From Pyrus communis (Eukaryota > Streptophyta > Magnoliopsida > Rosales > Rosaceae), in contig NC_084813.1 of assembly GCF_963583255.1 (NCBI RefSeq), positions 2,729,001 to 2,793,000 of the forward strand: DNA of 64,000 nucleotides. The letters are read 5' to 3'. A program made the position numbers and the translations under genes. Shown in pieces: positions 44,201 to 54,448 of the stretch. The notes under the pieces were generated by a model, which worked only from the letters and a program-made list of their open reading frames with translations, was not told the DNA's origin and did no database searches. Position 1 is the stretch's first letter. The number at the start of each line of letters is the position of its first letter.

Positions 44201-44791
44201 TTTTATATTTTGTTCTTGCATTTTTTTTTTTATTATTATTTTTTTTTATTAATTTTTTTTTATATGGTGATCTGCAAGGCTGAGGCTGCCAAACCGACGA
44301 AGAACCCAGGAACGCGTAAATTGGTGGTGTAGAAAGAGTGGTGTTGTGCAAAGATTGCAAAGGGATTTTGCTGTGTAATGCCTTTTGGTCACAGTCTTCC
44401 CTTGGTAGTGACGTCGCCGTGCCTCTTGCCGCTGCTTGGAGCTTGTTGCAGTGTGTCACTTTTACCGTGTGAGGTTATGCAAAAGACTGCAGCGAGTTTA
44501 TGCTGTGTAGTGCCTTCTGCCCTTTTTCTTTTGTAATCAGACTTTTTCCTTCAAAGAAATAAAATGTTTGCATTCTTGAATTTGCTCTTTATTCTTCAAA
44601 GCGTTTTTTTTTTTTTTTTTTTTTTTTTTGAGATGTGACTGTACTTGAAGTTTTGAAGTTTCAAGTTGCCTACGTACCCTTGGTTGAGGAGGGATCAAGT
44701 CATGACGTAGTTCAAATGAGTGATGGTTTTTATGATGATTTTGCCGTACACAGTTTATGCTCTTGCGGGCCAGGAGCGTGGCGCGTTTGCT
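44201..44791 (-). other. Tat region just downstream of integrase
   Basis: No ORF supported. On the minus strand GAACTACGTCATGACTTGAT and GGGTACGTAGGCAACTTG (44665-44713) resemble the TACGTAGG-containing block often found after integrase in Tat-lineage elements. A T tract of about 24 nt lies near 44606-44629. Confidence 0.4.
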
Positions 44792-45790
44792 TTAGGGGTA
44801 GTAGCGCTTCAAAAATCTGCCGTTGATGGGGCCGATCTTCAACCCGTCTTCTGCCGTGATTAAGTAGGCGCCATTGGTGTAAATCTCTTGTATTACGTAG
44901 GATCCATCCCATTTTGATGTGAACTTGTTTTTTGTCTTATGGGTTGTAATGATAGGCCTACGCAATGCCAGCACGAGATCTCCGGCTTGGAAAGACCTTG
45001 GGCGGACTTTCTTGTTGAATGCCTTGGCTAACCGTGCTTGGTAGCATTCCAAGTGTTGTTGAGCTTCGAGCCTTCTCTCATCCAGCGCTTCCAACTCCTG
45101 AAGGCGCAACTTTGCATTTTCTTCATCAGTCAAGCCTTCTTGTATAGCCATCCTTAGTGAGGGGATTTGACTTTCAAGCGGTAGAACAGCTTCTACGCCA
45201 TATACGAGAGAATAAGGTGTAGCTTGGGTAGGAGTCCTATGTGTAGTCATATATGCCCAAAGTGCTTCACTTATTCTTTCATGCCAGTCTCTCTTTGTTC
45301 GGCCGATTACCTTTTTCAGGAGGTTGCACAGCGTCTTGTTGAATGCTTCTGCGAGGCCGTTGGCCGGAGCATGATACATGGAAGACTTGTGCTGCTTGAA
45401 CTTGTATTTGTCGCAAAGCTCGTCCACGAGTCGGTTGGAAAACTGCTTTCCATTGTCCGTGATAATGTAGCGAGGCACCCCATATCGGTGGATGATATGC
45501 TCCTTGATGAAACGAACAACAGTTTCCTTTTTTACTTCCCTTAAAGGTATGGCTTCAGCCCACTTGGAGAAGTAATCTGTTGCAGCTAGGATGTAAGCTT
45601 CCCCTACAGATGACTTTGGCGTAATTGGTCCTACAACGTCCAATCCCCATGCGTCGAACAGCCATGAAGCAACTATAGGGTGTAATGGTTCAGGCGGTTG
45701 ATGTATGAAGTTGGCGTGGAATTGGCAGGCTTGGCACCTTTTGGCGTGTTCCAGGCAGTCCTTCACCATGCTCGGCCAGTAGTAACCCAT
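44792..45790 (-). pseudogene. Tat integrase (frame separated from upstream pol by a frameshift)
   Basis: 332 codons as an open stretch. The end of the zinc-binding domain is present (CQACQ near residues 19-23); its histidines lie upstream in the previous frame (EEAHSGMCGAH, about 45835-45867). The core has D (GLDVVG, about residue 50), D (ITDNGKQF, about 111) and E (GLAEAFNK, about 147), the DDE triad, then WAYMTTHRTPTQATPYSLVY and the C-terminal FKWDGSYV-like block (KFTSKWDGSYVI). No chromodomain. A single-base change near 45811-45820 shifts the frame relative to RNase H. The enzyme would insert the cDNA into host DNA; here it cannot be made as part of pol. Confidence 0.85.
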
Positions 45791-45903
45791 TCTTTTAAGC
45801 TGGAAATGTAGCTTTAGTCCAGATTATGTGCCCCACACATACCTGAATGTGCTTCTTCCATGGCTTGATTAACTTCTTCCTCACCTAGGCATCTCAGGAG
45901 CAG

Positions 45904-46866
45904 TCATTCAAAAGAGCGTCGGTAGAGTGTTCCTTTGTAGTAAAGGAAGCGAGTTGCTCGTCGACGTATTTCGGAACGGTGTCTAAGATCATCTGGAAGC
46001 TTTCCGTGCTCTAAGTAGTCGATCAGCGGCTGTCTCCACTCTTCAGCATCGACTGGAAGTACTGAGATGACATTTGTATCATCTAGTGACATTTCATTAA
46101 TGAGAGGAATCACCCATCTTTGGCAAACTGGCACGTCTGCAACTTCATCTTTTCCTAGTGTCATACTTGAGGCTAGATTGGCGAGAGCATCTGCCATTTG
46201 ATTTTCCTTTCTTGGCACATGTTCTAGTGTCACAGCTTCGAACCTTTGTAGCAGTTGGGTCGCTAGCCGGAAGTATGGGACGAGATCATCTTTCCTCACC
46301 TCATATTCAGTTAAGAGTTGATTGATTATGAGCTTGGAATCGCCATATACCTCAAGAGCTGTGATTTCCATGTTGATCGCCATTTGGAGCCCGATGATCA
46401 ATGCTTGGTACTCAGCAACATTGTTGGAGCATAGCTCATTCAATTGGAAGGAGTAAGGTAGTATGTGCCTTTGTGGTGACATGAATACTACTCCTGCCCC
46501 TGCTCCGTCTGCTCGTGCGGATCCGTCGAAGAACATCGTCCATGTCGGGAAGATGTCGATGTAGAACACCTCCTCGTCAGGCAAGTCATCTGAGATTTTC
46601 CAATCAGCCGGGATTGGATGATCGGCAAGGAAGTCTGTTAGCGCTTGTCCCTTGACGGCTTTAGCTGGGACGTAGATGATCTCATATTGATTAAGAAGCA
46701 AAGCCCATTTAGCGAGTTGCCCTGTCAAGACTGGCTTAGTCATAACGTATTTGACAGGGTCGGCTTTAGCAACCAAGTGGATGGTGTAAGCATGCATGTA
46801 ATATCTGAGTTTCTGAATGGCAAACACCAAAGCGAGGCACATCTTTTCTATTGGGGAATAGTTCAA
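45904..46866 (-). pseudogene. Tat RNase H plus second (archaeal-like) RNase H
   Basis: 320 codons. Residues about 1-85 are the end of the usual RNase H/connection region (NYSPIEKMCLALVFAIQKLR). Residues about 108-235 are a second RNase H: FDGSARADGAGAGVV, NNVAEYQALI, YGDSKLI and NQMADALANLA give its acidic residues. Two RNase H domains are the hallmark of the Tat lineage. It is in the same frame as the reverse transcriptase part but separated by TGA (46906-46908), and it ends at another in-frame TGA (45904-45906) before the integrase zinc domain. Confidence 0.88.
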
Positions 46867-46905
46867 CTCAGCGCCGGTGAGAGTTCGACTGAGGTAGTAA
46901 AGTGC

Positions 46906-48327
46906 TCATTCTCTTTGGGATTCATTCTCTTGCGCCAAGAGTGCTCCGATTGAACTTTCCTGAGCAGCAATATACAATATGAGTGGTTTCCCGGGCACAG
47001 GTGCCCTCAGGACAGGTGGACTTGACAAATATTTCTTTATGCTTTCAAAAGCATTATGGCATGCTTTGTCCCATACGAATGGAACATCTTTCTTCATAAG
47101 GCGACTAAACGGTTGACAACGCCCTGCGAGGTTGGAGATGAAGCGTCTGATGAAGGCTAGCCGTCCTTGTACACTTTTCAGCTCGTGCAGGTTTCTTGGC
47201 TCGGGCATGCTTTGAATGGCCTTGATCTTTGATTGGTCTACTTCAATACCACGGTGCTTGACGATGAAGCCGAGGAATTTTCCAGAGGTGACGCCAAACG
47301 CACACTTTAACGGGTTCATCTTGAGGTTGTATTTTCGCAGCCTTTCGAACACTATTCGCAGATCCTTCAAGTGTTCTGATCTTTTCTTCGTCTTAACCAC
47401 CACATCATCTACGTAACATTCTACGTTTTTGTGTAGCATGTCATTGAAAATTTTCTGCATTGCGCGTTGATACGTAGCTCCAGCGTTTTTTAGACCAAAG
47501 GGCATTACCTTGTAGCAGTAGATACCTTTTGGAGTACGAAAGGCTATTAGTTCCTCGTCTTCGAGGGCCATGCGAATTTGATTGTACCCAGAAGAGCCAT
47601 CCATGAATGATAATGCCTCATGGCCAGTGGTTGCATCCACCATGATTTCAATGATTGGCAAGGGGAAGTCATCATTTGGGCAAGCATCGTTGAGGTCCCG
47701 GAAGTCTACGCAAACACGTATTTGTCCTGATTTTTTAAGGACAATGACGATGTTGGAGATCCACTTGGGGTATTGCACTTCTCGAATAAAGCCTGCTTCG
47801 ATTAGCTTGTCGATCTCGACCTCGATTTGTGGGATAAGCTCAGATCGATAGCGTCTTTGAGTTTGCTTTATCGGCCGTGTTCCAGGCCTGACCGCAAGAT
47901 GATGAACAGCGATGATAGGGTCCAGGCCGGGCATTTCTTTGTAGGTCCAGGCAAAGACGTCTTTGTACTCTAACAACAGCTGATAATACTCCTCTATCTC
48001 GTCTGTACTTAATAATGCACTTACGAAGATAGGCTTTGGTTCCTTGCTTGTACCTAAGTTGAGTTCCTTGAGATCATCGATTGTGGCTTGCCCCCCATCT
48101 TCGAGCTGTGGTGGTGCAGCAGTGACATCTTCCTCGGGGATTTCGTCTTCTTTACCTTCTTGAACCGTGACGTGGAAAACATCTTGGATCTCCTCTTCGG
48201 TGCTGTCTTCTCGAGCTTGTCGGCATAAGGATTGTCTGGTGTTCTGGGAGAGGCGTTCCTCGCAATCTTCATAGGAAGGAGCCTTGACCGGGTAATTGAA
48301 GAAGTCTTCTGGGAAGAGGTCGCACAT
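46906..48327 (-). pseudogene. Tat reverse transcriptase
   Basis: 473 codons. The leading 110 residues are spacer. RT motifs follow: ISNIVIVLKKSGQIRVCVDF, FMDGSSGYNQI, MPFGLKNAGATYQ and the catalytic YVDDVVVK (about residue 304), then the thumb region and the start of RNase H (LILYIAAQESSIGALLAQE). It is in one frame with the protease part (stop TAA at 48388-48390) and the RNase H part (stop TGA at 46906-46908); the latter could come from a CpG C-to-T change. It copies element RNA into DNA; this copy is broken. Confidence 0.9.
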
Positions 48328-48387
48328 TGTGATGGGGATGGACGATCTTTGTGTCGAAATTTCATTATCTCCAACACTTTCACATTG

Positions 48388-51243
48388 TTATGGAGGTTGA
48401 CAGGAGCTGTTTTGCCCCTTTTTCGACTGATAAACTTGTGGACAAGATGGTTGCTGCTTGTCCAATTTCTTCGAAGCGATCTTCGAAATGCATTCCTCAC
48501 AATATTCATAACAAGGAACCTTGATCGAGAAATTGAAGACATCTTCGAGGAAGAAAAGATCCCGCATGAACGATCTTTGTGTTGTAATTTCATCATCCTC
48601 AACATTTTCATGTAGCTTTGAAGGTTGACAGTAGCTGCTTTGCCCCCTTTCCGATTGGTGAACTTGTGGACAAGACATATGTTTCTCGTGCAGCTTCTTC
48701 GGAGTGACATGAATCCATCCTTCATCTTCACTTGACTTGACTGACATGGATTTGGAGCATGCCCCCAGCGGTTGAGGTGAAGACTTTGAGTCGAAAGAGC
48801 CAGAAGTGACATCTTTATTAGGGATTTCATCTTCAGTGCCGTTCTCTTGGGTTTGTTGGCATGAAGATTTGCCAGTGTGGACGATGATGCGCCTCCTTAC
48901 CTTTAGTGGTCCTTTTGTGTCAACCTCTAGGATTGCTTGGCGCTTCATCCTTGAAGGAATCAAGCTTCGAACGTCGTCCTTTTCTCCTAACCCATTGAGC
49001 TTTTCTTCCTTTAGTGTTGTCTTCCTTTTTCCAGAAGGCTTCCCATTATCTTCAAACCTTTCTGAAGCTGATCGTCGCAGAGGAGAGATAATTGTGTTGC
49101 TTTGTTTCTTAGGCTTTAACAACCTTTCAAAAACAGAGCTTTGGGATGTCGGCGCGTTAAGCCTCTTGAAGACAGAGGTTCGGTCTTGACCACCAATGCG
49201 ATTAAGCACGGAAGTTCTGGAGCTTGACTGGCTCATCCTATCGAAGACCGACGTCCGAGGGGAGGGTTTAGGCTCTTCTTGGTCTTGTTCAATGCTCATG
49301 CTGACATATTGAGTGCTAGTGTTTTTCGCTTGGCTTGAAATCATCACAGGAGCATTTGGTGTGAAACCAAGTCCGGCTTTGCTGTTGTCAACTCCGTAAC
49401 CATGCTCCTTCAACTTCTTTTGAGTTTTGGTGAGGTTACGTTCTTCGTCATTGACAGTGTTTGAAACCTTCTTTCCAGCCACCGCAGAAGAAGCGAAGTC
49501 GTACCCGGCCTTTGACATGAGTTTGTAGGCGTTAGGGTCGAAACCTTCCTCGGTCCTCTTGGTTGGAAGAAAGCTTGATTCCACCTTCTTTGGTAGAGCT
49601 TTTATGAATCCTTGTGGTAGTCTTGCGGCCTTAGCACCCCCTAGCTGTGTCAGAGGCAAAACTGCATTCGTCTTGAGCAACTTCACGTTATCCGTGTGCC
49701 ACTGTGTGTCGGCTTTTCTAGTTTCGAATGGAGATTGACCATTCTTTCTTCTTGACATCGGGATATACCGGAATATGGGTGCGTTCGGTCCTTCTGACGG
49801 CATCCTACTCCCTTTGGTTGTTGCAGGTTTAGCAAACTCGTCATCATCTTTGCTTGAAGATGGCTCGGCTTGCTCTTTTTGTTTTTTAGGCATGGCTTGC
49901 CACTCCTGCTTTTTAGGTGCTGCTCTGCCCGTGGATTTGATCTCTTCCGGAAGGGCTTCGGGTACCGTCTCTTCATCCATGTAGAACTTGGCATCTGCAA
50001 AGTGTGATTCGGCTTCGGTGAATGGCTTGGTATCACCTTGGATCACCTTCACTCCTTCTCGGTAAAATTTTAGGCATTGGTGAAGGGTGGACGGCACTAC
50101 CCCATTTGCGTGGATCCAAGGTCTTCCTAAGAGCAAGCTATAGGAAGTTCTTGCATCAATCACGTGGAATATCGTGCTTGATTTGAGCTCTCCCATGGTC
50201 ATCTCTACTCGGATCATGCCTATCGCCCTTTGTCCTCCTTGGTTAAAACCCTGGATCAGCAGACGGCTCAGGGATAGTTCATTCACCTTGATGCCGATTA
50301 TGGTCATTGTTGATTTTGGCATGATGTTTATGGCCGACCCACCATCCACAAGCATGCGGTTGACTTTGTATTCCTTTATGTACCCGGAGACGAAGAGAGG
50401 ACGGTTGTGAGGCTTTGATCCCAACAGTAGGTCTTCGTCAGTGAAGTTAATTACGTCATGGGTGGCACAACATGTGGCACATTCATGTGGTTGAAGCTTC
50501 GAGCCTTCGTCGTTACTTTCTTGCACTTCGTGGTCGTCGGGACCTGCCAAGACTGCTGCTAGTGCTCTTCGCATCTTTTTTGGCAATGGTAGCGCTTCCT
50601 CGATGCTAAAGTGTGTTGGCAGACCTTCTCCAGGTGTAAGGGTCTTTTCTACCTCAATGGCGATAGCTTTGCCTTTTGAGGGCTCTTCTATTTCTACTTC
50701 AACCATGTGACAGGCCACGGTAGTGCACTGTTGGAAAAAGTCATTCGGGAAGTACTCACGCAAGGAAACGGGAATGCGTGGCTCCTGCTCCATAGGTTCC
50801 CTAGCATATGTTGTTTTATTATGCTTTATGTTTCTTTTAGGCTTCGCATTGTTGCGGCCGTGGTGATTTCTTCTTTGTTCCACCTTTGGCTGTATGACTT
50901 GTGGTTTTGGTTTCCTTGTCTTTTTGTAGGTTACCAATATCCATCCTTCTTCATCATCAGCATGTGTATCTTGGTCGCTTCTCTCCAGTGATGGTTGTGT
51001 AGGAGGTGCCGTGCAACTTAAGCATTCACGGGAACGGTCAGGTGTCATTTGGAGAGGCACAGGATTAAACGATCCAAACGCAATTGTAGTGGTATGCGTT
51101 GCGGCCGTGTCCTCAAGGTCGAGCTCAATTTGCCCTTGTTGTGCTAGCTTCATGATGAGTTCTTTGAGAACGAAGCACTTGCCAACAGGATGGCTCACAA
51201 TACGATGGTACTTGCAGTACCTAGGATCATTTGTGCGATTCAT
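48388..51243 (-). pseudogene. Tat gag end, aspartic protease and protease-RT spacer
   Basis: 951 codons. Residues 9-25 hold a zinc-binding-like CKYHRIVSHPVGKC. The protease has LVDGGSAINIM (about residue 298; DGGS as usual in this lineage) and LLGRPW (about 372). A long spacer has four copies of a (T/S)SV(F/L)xR(L/M/I) motif (about residues 650-720) and an internal tandem duplication of about 230 bp near the end, whose second copy contains the TAA stop. The ATG overlaps the gag stop as ATGA (51240-51243), so translation would need reinitiation or a frameshift. The same frame continues into reverse transcriptase after the stop. Confidence 0.85.
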
Positions 51244-52754
51244 TTCTTCAGGACGCTTGCATTCGGGTAGAGCTCAATCACCTTTTTTTCCAGCAAGTCA
51301 TCTAACATGGCAGCCATGTCAGAGTCAGGAAAAGGGTACGTTTTCTGTTCCAACTCTCTCAAGGTGCTCTTGTATCTGTCTTGGGTGCGAGAAGGCTCAC
51401 TTGTCTTTATCTCCTTCGCTTTCTTCTTGGAGGAGATCTTGATGGGCGCTGAGGAGGTCTTGATGGGCGCTGAAGAGGTCTTGATGGGGGTAGTGTTGAC
51501 GGTGAAAGCTTCCTTAGCGGGCTTCTTCCCGGTCTTGTCTACATTTGGGGCGAATACTTTCTCTTTATTGAAGTTAGTAATTGGCTCCTTTTTCCCATGA
51601 TTAGCGATACTCAGCTCCATGTCGTGGGAACGAGTTGCTAGCTCTTCGAATGTTCTTGGTTTTATACCTTGGAGGATGTAATGTAACCCCCAGTGCATGC
51701 CTTGAACGCACATCTCAATGGCAGAGGTTTCAGAAAGCCGATCTTTGCAATCCAGACTTAAGGAGCGCCATCTATTTATGTAGTTGACGACAGGTTCATC
51801 TCTCCACTGTTTCGTACTGGTCAGCTCTAGCATGCTTACAGTACGACGAGTGCTGTAGAAACGGTTGAGGAATTCCCTTTCTAGCTGGTCCCAACTGTTG
51901 ATAGACTCAGGTTCGAGGTCAGTGTACCAGTCAAAAGCGTTACTTTTCAGCGAACGCACGAACTGTTTGACGAAGTAGTCTCCCTCTGTCCCAGCATTGT
52001 TGCAAGTTTCAATGAAATGGGCGACATGTTGCTTCGGGTTGCCCTTTCCATCGAACTGCATGAATTTTGGGGGCTGATAACCCCTTGGCATCTTTAAAGC
52101 ATCAATCTTCTTGGAGTAAGGCTTTGAGTACAGTACGGAGTCATGCGAGCTTCCTTCGTACTGTGTCTTGACAGTGCTTGCGATCATCTCTTGTAGCTGC
52201 TGGATAGAGAGAGATCTCATGAATGCCGTTGATTGGTCTAGCTTCAGCTTCTCTTCAACTTTCTCCATTGGTGGCTCCTCTTCTTCGTCGTCTTCTTTCT
52301 TTAATAGGCCAATATTTGGGTCGACTTTCACGTCGGGCAGCGCATCTAGTTGGTTGACAAGTGCGGCAATCTGCAAGTCCTTCTCTTCCACAGTCCGTGT
52401 GAGCGTTGCGATTGCTTCATTCATCTGAGCTAGCTGCTCCTCGATTGAAGTTGCTCCAGTGGTCATGACTTGCATGGTTGTACTACCGCTCGAATCAGCG
52501 TCGGAGAGTAGGGACTCTGAGTATTTCCTCGGGCTTTCCCCCTTTGATGCCCTTAGCGAGGCTAGGGTGATCACAGGCTCGTACCTCAAGTGCTCTTGTT
52601 CCTTTGACAAAGTTAATGCAGGGGCGGAAGCTGCAGCAAAAAGAGCTCTTGCCTTACTTCGGGTTATGATGCCCGAAATATCACCACTTGCGGCGATGAT
52701 GTTCTTGTTCTTTGCTTTGATTGCAGGAACAGCTTGATCCTTTCTTGATGCCAT
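51240..52754 (-). CDS. Tat Gag protein
   Basis: 504 codons from [16 protein letters not shown]. The frame is open further upstream to 52847, but that part is primer site and LTR, so I chose the internal ATG at 52754. Residues about 230-390 form the retrotransposon gag core ([20 protein letters not shown], then [11 protein letters not shown]). The N-terminal third has an acidic/coil segment ([20 protein letters not shown]). A 24-bp tandem repeat gives three APIKTSS-type units (51435-51489). Gag would form the particle that packages element RNA. The frame is intact, unlike pol. Confidence 0.88.
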   Translation of the reverse strand: MASRKDQAVPAIKAKNKNIIAASGDISGIITRSKARALFAAASAPALTLSKEQEHLRYEPVITLASLRASKGESPRKYSESLLSDADSSGSTTMQVMTTGATSIEEQLAQMNEAIATLTRTVEEKDLQIAALVNQLDALPDVKVDPNIGLLKKEDDEEEEPPMEKVEEKLKLDQSTAFMRSLSIQQLQEMIASTVKTQYEGSSHDSVLYSKPYSKKIDALKMPRGYQPPKFMQFDGKGNPKQHVAHFIETCNNAGTEGDYFVKQFVRSLKSNAFDWYTDLEPESINSWDQLEREFLNRFYSTRRTVSMLELTSTKQWRDEPVVNYINRWRSLSLDCKDRLSETSAIEMCVQGMHWGLHYILQGIKPRTFEELATRSHDMELSIANHGKKEPITNFNKEKVFAPNVDKTGKKPAKEAFTVNTTPIKTSSAPIKTSSAPIKISSKKKAKEIKTSEPSRTQDRYKSTLRELEQKTYPFPDSDMAAMLDDLLEKKVIELYPNASVLKK

Positions 52755-52797
52755 TTGCGTTTTTCGATGATTTGAGGATAGAGATGAGAGGTAGAGA

Positions 52798-52816
52798 TGT
52801 CCCACTGGGCGTGCCA
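52798..52816 (-). other. Primer binding site of the Tat element
   Basis: Minus strand TGGCACGCCCAGTGGGACA, four bases after the 5' LTR. It differs from the tRNA-Asp site of the Athila elements; I did not identify the tRNA with certainty. Confidence 0.7.
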
Positions 52817-52820
52817 AATT

Positions 52821-53786
52821 TGTAAACACGAAAAGTTCCTGAAACAAGAAACAAGAATACCGTGTACAAAATATATTTTATGTTTAATGATTTTGGGGTT
52901 ACAATCTCTTTGTAATTTGATCCTCTGATTCTATCTTCGTAGGGTGTAGGTTTGTGGATGAGCTGTTGATCCAAAGGGCCGTCGGGGCTTGATCTAGGGA
53001 TGAACAGTTGATGAACGGATCTTCGAGGGCTTTTGAGCTTGATCTTGAAGACTGGGTGTATGGATTTCTTCAAGGGGCCGTCGGGGCTTGATCTTGAGGG
53101 TTGATGGATGAGCGGATCTTCAAGGGCTTTTGGGCCTAATCTTGAAGACTGAGTGTATGGATTTCTTCAAGAGGCCGTCGGGGCTTGATCTTGAGGGTTG
53201 ATGGATGAGCGGATCTTCAAGAGCTTTTGGGCCTAATCTTGAAGACTGATTGGATGTGTGGATTTGTTGAGGTTGTTGATCCAAAGGGCCGTTGGGGCTT
53301 GATCTTAGGACGAACGGATGATGAACACTTTCTTCAAGGGGCCGTCGGGGCTTGATCTTGAGTCGGCAGAAGTTCTTCAAGGGCCGTTGGGGCTTGACCT
53401 CGAAGGAGGGTTTGACGAAGAACGAAGAGTGTTTTCTTGATCCTTCGGGATTTTGCTTGAGAGCTTTAGAGTTTCAAGGCTTCAAGGTTTTGGTGTGATG
53501 TAAATTCCCTTCTTTCTTTCTTTTCTTCTTCCTTTCTTTTTCCTTTCTCAAATGAATGCCTTGGCTTTCTATTTATAGAATTCCAAAACTTGATTTTTGG
53601 ATTTAAATAATCAGATGAAATAAATCATTTCTGCCAGGTATTGACACGTGTCCTATTTGATGACTTTTCCAATTTATTTCGATTTTTCGTTGAGTCACAC
53701 GCTACATGTAAAATTTATGTGACACGTGAGTGTTGAAATTTTAATTATTGGTCAACATTCATTTCACCGAAATTTTGATGTCTACA
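52821..53786 (-). repeat. 5' LTR of the Tat element (right end)
   Basis: 966 bp, matching 39456-40421 with about seven visible substitutions; same internal GGGGCTTGATCTTGA repeat blocks. Confidence 0.92.
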
Positions 53787-53791
53787 AGCGG

Positions 53792-54319
53792 ATCTAATTA
53801 ACTTGGAGCATTGAGTTTCACAACTTATCGAAAGACCAACTGAGAATCAATTTTGTATGCAAGTGTAACATGTGTGGAGAAGAACCCCTTGGCTATTCCA
53901 TCATCCATATTTTCATCACATTCATATTTACATTTTGCCTTTAATTATATTCTGTCTTTTTAATTTAATATCGTCCAAACACATTTCCCCCATATTTCGT
54001 TGAGTCTTAATCATTCGTATTTGTTTTATTTTTGTATCTTTAAGCTTTTGGAGTCATAAACACTTGCAAATTCGTCTAAATCAAGTTCTAGCTTCTATTT
54101 GAGTCAATTTGATTGTTTTAGACAACTTGAGTTTTTCAAAGCCATTCTGAGTCATAGTAGTCTTGTTAAGAGTATTTTAATTTAGTTTTTATGTTTTTAA
54201 GTCAATTTAGAAGGTTTTAGCAAGCCCTCCTAATCCCCGGTCTAGAACGATCCCTCACTTATCCATTCTACTACAATTGTCAAACGAGGGTTTAATTTGA
54301 GTGTCAAAATCTCGCATCA
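53792..54319 (+). repeat. 5' LTR of element 4, part 3 (rest of U5)
   Basis: Continues the interrupted U5 after the AGCGG copy and ends TCTCGCATCA directly before the primer site. Confidence 0.9.
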
Positions 54320-54324
54320 AATTT

Positions 54325-54341
54325 TGGCGCCGTTGCCGGGG
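54325..54341 (+). other. Primer binding site, tRNA-Asp type (element 4)
   Basis: TGGCGCCGTTGCCGGGG, five bases after the LTR end. Confidence 0.9.
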
Positions 54342-54448
54342 ATTAGCAACTTTGCTAATCCTTTGTCTTTATTTTTATATTTTGTTTTTCGTGCATTCTT
54401 ATTTCAGATTCTTAGTTTGTTTGTTTCCTTGTTTTTTAGGTACTGTGT

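Larger units (their letters stand above)
39456..53786 (-). mobile_element. Tat-type Ty3/gypsy element nested in the 5' LTR of element 4
   Basis: 14331 bp, minus strand, with AGCGG at 39451-39455 and 53787-53791. Both LTRs are 966 bp; I noticed about seven differences. Order on the minus strand: LTR, primer site, gag, protease, reverse transcriptase, RNase H, second RNase H, integrase, long 3' UTR with an opposite-strand ORF, polypurine tract, LTR. The second RNase H (FDGSARADGAGAG) and lack of a chromodomain indicate the Tat lineage. pol is broken by stops and a frameshift, so this copy is not autonomous. Confidence 0.93.

Noticed and set aside
49683..50036. Other frames inside the Tat pol region (for example 49683-50036, 48054-48830)
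   Set aside because: They overlap the real protease/spacer frame and show no motifs.
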